DNA from: Phocoena phocoena
Lineage: Eukaryota > Chordata > Mammalia > Artiodactyla > Phocoenidae
DNA: 64,000 bases
Direction of reading: 5' to 3'
NCBI RefSeq assembly: GCF_963924675.1
Contig: NC_089221.1
Location: 91,513,835 to 91,577,834 of the forward strand
The position numbers and the translations under genes were made by a program. Below are positions 60,690-64,000 of this stretch, in pieces. Every line of letters begins with the position of its first letter. Positions within the stretch are counted from its first letter, which is position 1. Under the pieces are notes generated by a model, which searched no databases, had not been told where the DNA came from, and saw nothing but the letters and a program-made list of their open reading frames with translations.

Positions 60690-62430
60690 GGATAGAGGGC
60701 TTATCTGCTGTTACTTTATTAGGAAGTGCAATCCCAAAGAGAAGGAGTAAGTAACAAGATGAGTAAGGCAGAAAAAGAGGGCGGGCCGGTGAAAGGATGA
60801 ATTACTGAGCAGGCTGCCGCTGTGTACAACTGATTGCTTAATCTCAGAGGATTGTCCCCCAAGAGCAGTAAATGCCTCTCAAGATCTTCCATTGCAGAAG
60901 GAAAAGGGGAAAATATTTATCTGCTAGCTCTTGCCTCCTACTGGTCAAAGGTCCACCCACAGAGTGTTAACTAACCCACACTTCTGGGTTGCACATATGT
61001 GGGTACTGAGTGGGGTCTGCTAGTGCAGTGTCAATAGGAAAGTTCATGGTGGGAGAAGAGAGGCTGAAACATAGGTATGAGGTAAAGTATCCAACTTTCA
61101 TATGGGGCCTTTATTTTTTGAGAATACAAGAAGTCCTCCTCAGTAGCCCCTTCAAGGTAGTGACCTGTCACAATCTCTAAAAGAGTTAAGGCAAGAGGGA
61201 TAGTGAAGCAAGTAGTAGCCTCCGTTGTTGCAGGTAATCTCAAGACTGTAGTTTATATGCAGAGTAAATTTCTCTCAACATCAGTTCTAGGTTTTTTCTT
61301 ACTCTTGGAGAACAATTCTGCCAAACTTGGTTGCTTGCCTGGTGAATAGTTCCCTATCTCTTAGAAATTTGAACCTTTAGATGCCATGTTTTTGTTGGCT
61401 GCTGCAGTTGTCTATTCACCATTATCACAGATGCACCATGAGATGTCCAGCAAACCCCCCACATTGTGTAGCAGAAACTCTAGCTCCTCTTGATGATCAA
61501 GATTGATTACCCCTGATATTACAGTAACTCATTTATTTATCTGTTGAGCCTCAAGCATGAGGAACATTACAGTGTCTCCTGAGGAGGCAGTATCTTCCTG
61601 GGAACTCAATATTCTACACTGGCAGAGTCTAAGCTTGTAGGGACAGGAAATACAAATTCCACAAGTGGGTCATTGGGAGTATTGGTAAGAAAAGCCAATC
61701 CTACCTCTCCCCGTAAATTCCCAAACCTGTGCATTCCAGACCAATACCATACCATATATATGCCATTGGTTCAATACATAAACCTTGTTTTGGAGAATAG
61801 ACGCCCCTCAACCTCATGGAATTTTCCCTGAGCTGGTACCTAAAATAATTTAATAACTAGCCATTTTGTTGTGCTATTAAGCCACCTGCTTTTCATCTTT
61901 GAAGTAAGACCAGGGATTCCCATGAACATGACCCTTTTTTCCACGATCATGAACATTTTTGCACCTTCTTGCCATAAAACAGTCCCCAGCCAGAAATCAG
62001 AGCCTGAGGCCAAATCCCTATGAGCTATCAGTTAGGGAGTTCAATCCCAGGCATTAGGAGTGAGGGAAAAGAGAAATGAACTAGAAAATGAAGGAGAGCC
62101 GATATGAAGATGTTTTATTTTGCTGGCAAGCACTAAATGTAACTGATTGTTCGATTCCATGGGACTGCCCTCTGAGAAGCCTTATAAACAGCTTCTCAAG
62201 ACTATCCATCAGAGGCAGGGATGAGGGGAGAGCACAGGGGAAGAATTTGTCCACTGGGTCTTGAATTGGTCACAGACGAGTGTTAACGAGTGTTAATTTG
62301 CCCACACTTGTGGATTGCACATCTGTGGGTGCCAGGTGGGTCCAGTGGTGGTATCAGCAGGGAAATTCCGTGGTAGGAAGTGGGAGAGATGTTGTGAAGA
62401 CATTAGGTAAGGTGCCAAAAGTCCTCTGCT
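60690..62430 (-). mobile_element. Decayed endogenous retrovirus with two LTR-like ends
   Basis: Two diverged direct repeats, about 60690-61120 and 62090-62430, flank ~970 bases. Shared blocks include GTGTTAACTAACCCACACTT against GTGTTAATTTGCCCACACTT, and GGTTGCACATATGTGGGTA against GATTGCACATCTGTGGGTG. Both also carry a TTTATT (AATAAA on the minus strand), at 60715-60720 and 62114-62119. These placements fit LTRs in antisense orientation. The inner part has no long open frame and its retroviral origin is inferred. No family is named. Confidence 0.5.
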
Positions 62431-62754
62431 ATTGTCACTAAGGTCTAAAATCACAGTTCTCTCAGAGATTTATATAAAAGTAAATATCTAAAACTTGAGT
62501 AACCACATGTGCAGATTTGGATTCTATCATGAAATTTGGGCTTATAGTCCAAATGTCATTTAAATTAGGAAAATGCCACATGGCTCCTTATGTTATCATG
62601 GAGAATTCTAAGGAAAGAATCTCAGAATCCACGTTCCTGTGGTTTGCATATACATGAGATTGAAAATTATAAGTGAAATAAGCTCAATTTTTTTAAAGAA
62701 TCGCTTATCTTTATGTCAAATCATCTAATGTAAATATGCATTGGATTTAATGAT
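62431..62754. other. Intronic DNA, nothing recognised
   Basis: No gene or repeat was recognised. Confidence 0.4.
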
Positions 62755-62940
62755 TGAATGTAGGAGCTATGTTCATTATGTGGTCAAAAAAATGACAGTC
62801 TGCAAAATCTCAGTGTTAACAATGGTTATCTTCAGTGCTTAAATTGTCTTCTTTATGCTTTTGTGTATTCTCTGAATATTCAATAAGAAGTATATTACAT
62901 TTGTGATCAGAAAAAATATAATGAATATTTTTTAAAAATA
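62755..62940 (+). repeat. Old L1M 3' end, sense
   Basis: ACAATGGTTATCTTCAGTGC, GTCTTCTTTATGCTTTTGTG and TATTCTCTGAATATTCAATA, followed by ATTACATTTGTGATCAGAAA and an A/T tail, match the layout of old L1M 3' termini. Confidence 0.55.
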
Positions 62941-64000
62941 ATGGCAAAAGGGCTAAGAAATAACTGATTTTTTCTATGTAAAAATCAGTTTCTTTCTTGC
63001 TATCTGTAGACACACTGCATGTATCACTTTTCTTTAAAGTTAACCAAAGCAAGTGGAAATTTCTACTCAATCATATGTCTTTGCAGTACCTATCTCCTTG
63101 GTGCCTTACAGTATCTGAATGCTCTATTAAGATTTTAATCAATCTGTATTTTTAAACTTGTACATAGTGGGGTGTTTTTCCCCAGGGTCTTTTCTTTATC
63201 TACCTTTGAAGTGATACTTCTCAATTGTTTGAAATCTTGGGTTTCTCTTGAAAATATGCTATTTTATAAACATTAAACGGAACATGTCTTACAATAACTT
63301 GCAGGTGCTTAAGAAAAGGAGATAAAAAAGCCACAGTGAATTCACATTTGCAGTGAATTTTATTTCCATCAAACCAAAAATGCATAACCTAGGTCATGCT
63401 AACACTGGGTGGGTGCAATCAGTCAGTCTTACAATAACACCAGAGACAATGTCTCCCCATAATTATCTCCATGATGTCACCCTCAAAGGTTATAGTGTGT
63501 GTGAAACAGGTTGACTTTCAGTAAACTTCTGTATCTGTATCATATGTAAATTTATCTAAGTTCCTCTAAAATTTGTTTTCAAACTCTACAATATCAGCCA
63601 CAAATTATTGTAGAAATAAAATACTGCTATATAAGATAGGTATATATGATGTGAATAAATGAGAACATGTATAGTAAGAGCTTACCTCATTATTTTAACA
63701 GTACAAATAACAATCTAGCTTCAGAAAAATATGTTTTTTTCTCACCTTAATAGCATAGTATGAAAATTCTCTGTCCTTCATTAGCCTTTAGAAAATCATG
63801 AATTTGGATCATTAAAATATATTTGAAGTATCTCTTCTAAATAGATTTTTTTGTGGAATTTAATGGTTAAATGCAGCAACACAGCTGCCTTTAAAACTGG
63901 GCATTAATGACCTGCAGGTTTCCTATATTTAAAATAATTTTAGATTGGAAGAGTTGACAGAGCAAGGATTTGATTTTTGTTGAAGTCAATATAACTGATG
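62941..64000. other. Intronic AT-rich DNA to the window end
   Basis: No exon, RNA gene or clear repeat was recognised in the last kilobase. Confidence 0.45.

Larger units (their letters stand above)
529..64000 (+). other. CAMK4: CAMK4 intron 1 (5' part)
   Basis: No further CAMK4 coding exon was recognised to the right end. Exon 2 should encode the GATSIVYRC glycine-loop segment, and nothing in the translated frames matches it. The stretch is dominated by interspersed repeats and AT-rich unique DNA, as expected for a long mammalian first intron. A short or non-coding alternative exon cannot be excluded. Confidence 0.8.

Noticed and set aside
61031..61243. Possible retroviral protein frame on the minus strand
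   Set aside because: Only 70 codons, with no motif that fixes it as Gag, Pol or Env. Kept only as part of the decayed ERV.

Overview
The window is mammalian nuclear DNA, almost certainly from a cetacean. Eleven copies of the tRNA-derived CHR SINE (box A reading TGGCGCAGTGG, box B GGGTTCG) lie across it. This family is known from cetaceans, hippos and ruminants. Short L1 3' ends of the cetartiodactyl type and a mariner-like fragment agree with that. The species cannot be fixed by eye.

The only functional gene I can support is CAMK4 (calcium/calmodulin-dependent protein kinase IV). Its promoter CpG island and first coding exon are at the left edge (ATG at 368, splice donor at 529). The remaining ~63.5 kb reads as its long first intron. 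I do not recognise exon 2 (start of the kinase glycine loop) anywhere in the window, so it should lie further right.

Intron layout: 0.5-10 kb is mostly unique AT-rich DNA with an L2 piece, a MER5A copy with its 8-bp target duplication and a second old DNA transposon. 10-19 kb is dense in repeats: three CHR SINEs, several MIR and L2 pieces, and one complete MaLR-type LTR. 19-31 kb is mixed, with L1 3' ends and three SINEs. At 31.1-31.8 kb sits a processed HMGB1 retrocopy, sense to CAMK4, whose reading frame is still open for 184 codons but has lost the acidic tail. At 33.9-34.6 kb is an antisense solo LTR with its own TATA and poly(A) signals. 34.7-45 kb carries L2 pieces and SINEs, and 45-48 kb is an old antisense L1 mosaic. 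51.7-53.0 kb is a 5'-truncated L1 with the end of ORF2. 55.0-56.1 kb is an old L1 split by a pogo/Tigger-like DNA transposon. 59.8-60.7 kb is another antisense L1. 60.7-62.4 kb looks like a decayed endogenous retrovirus with two diverged LTR-like ends.

There is no operon, CRISPR array, tRNA gene or new multi-gene system here. The points most worth checking are the open, tail-less HMGB1 retrocopy, the antisense LTR promoter, a candidate cryptic exon at 12.6 kb, and several short duplications that sit inside hairpins and look like template-switch scars.
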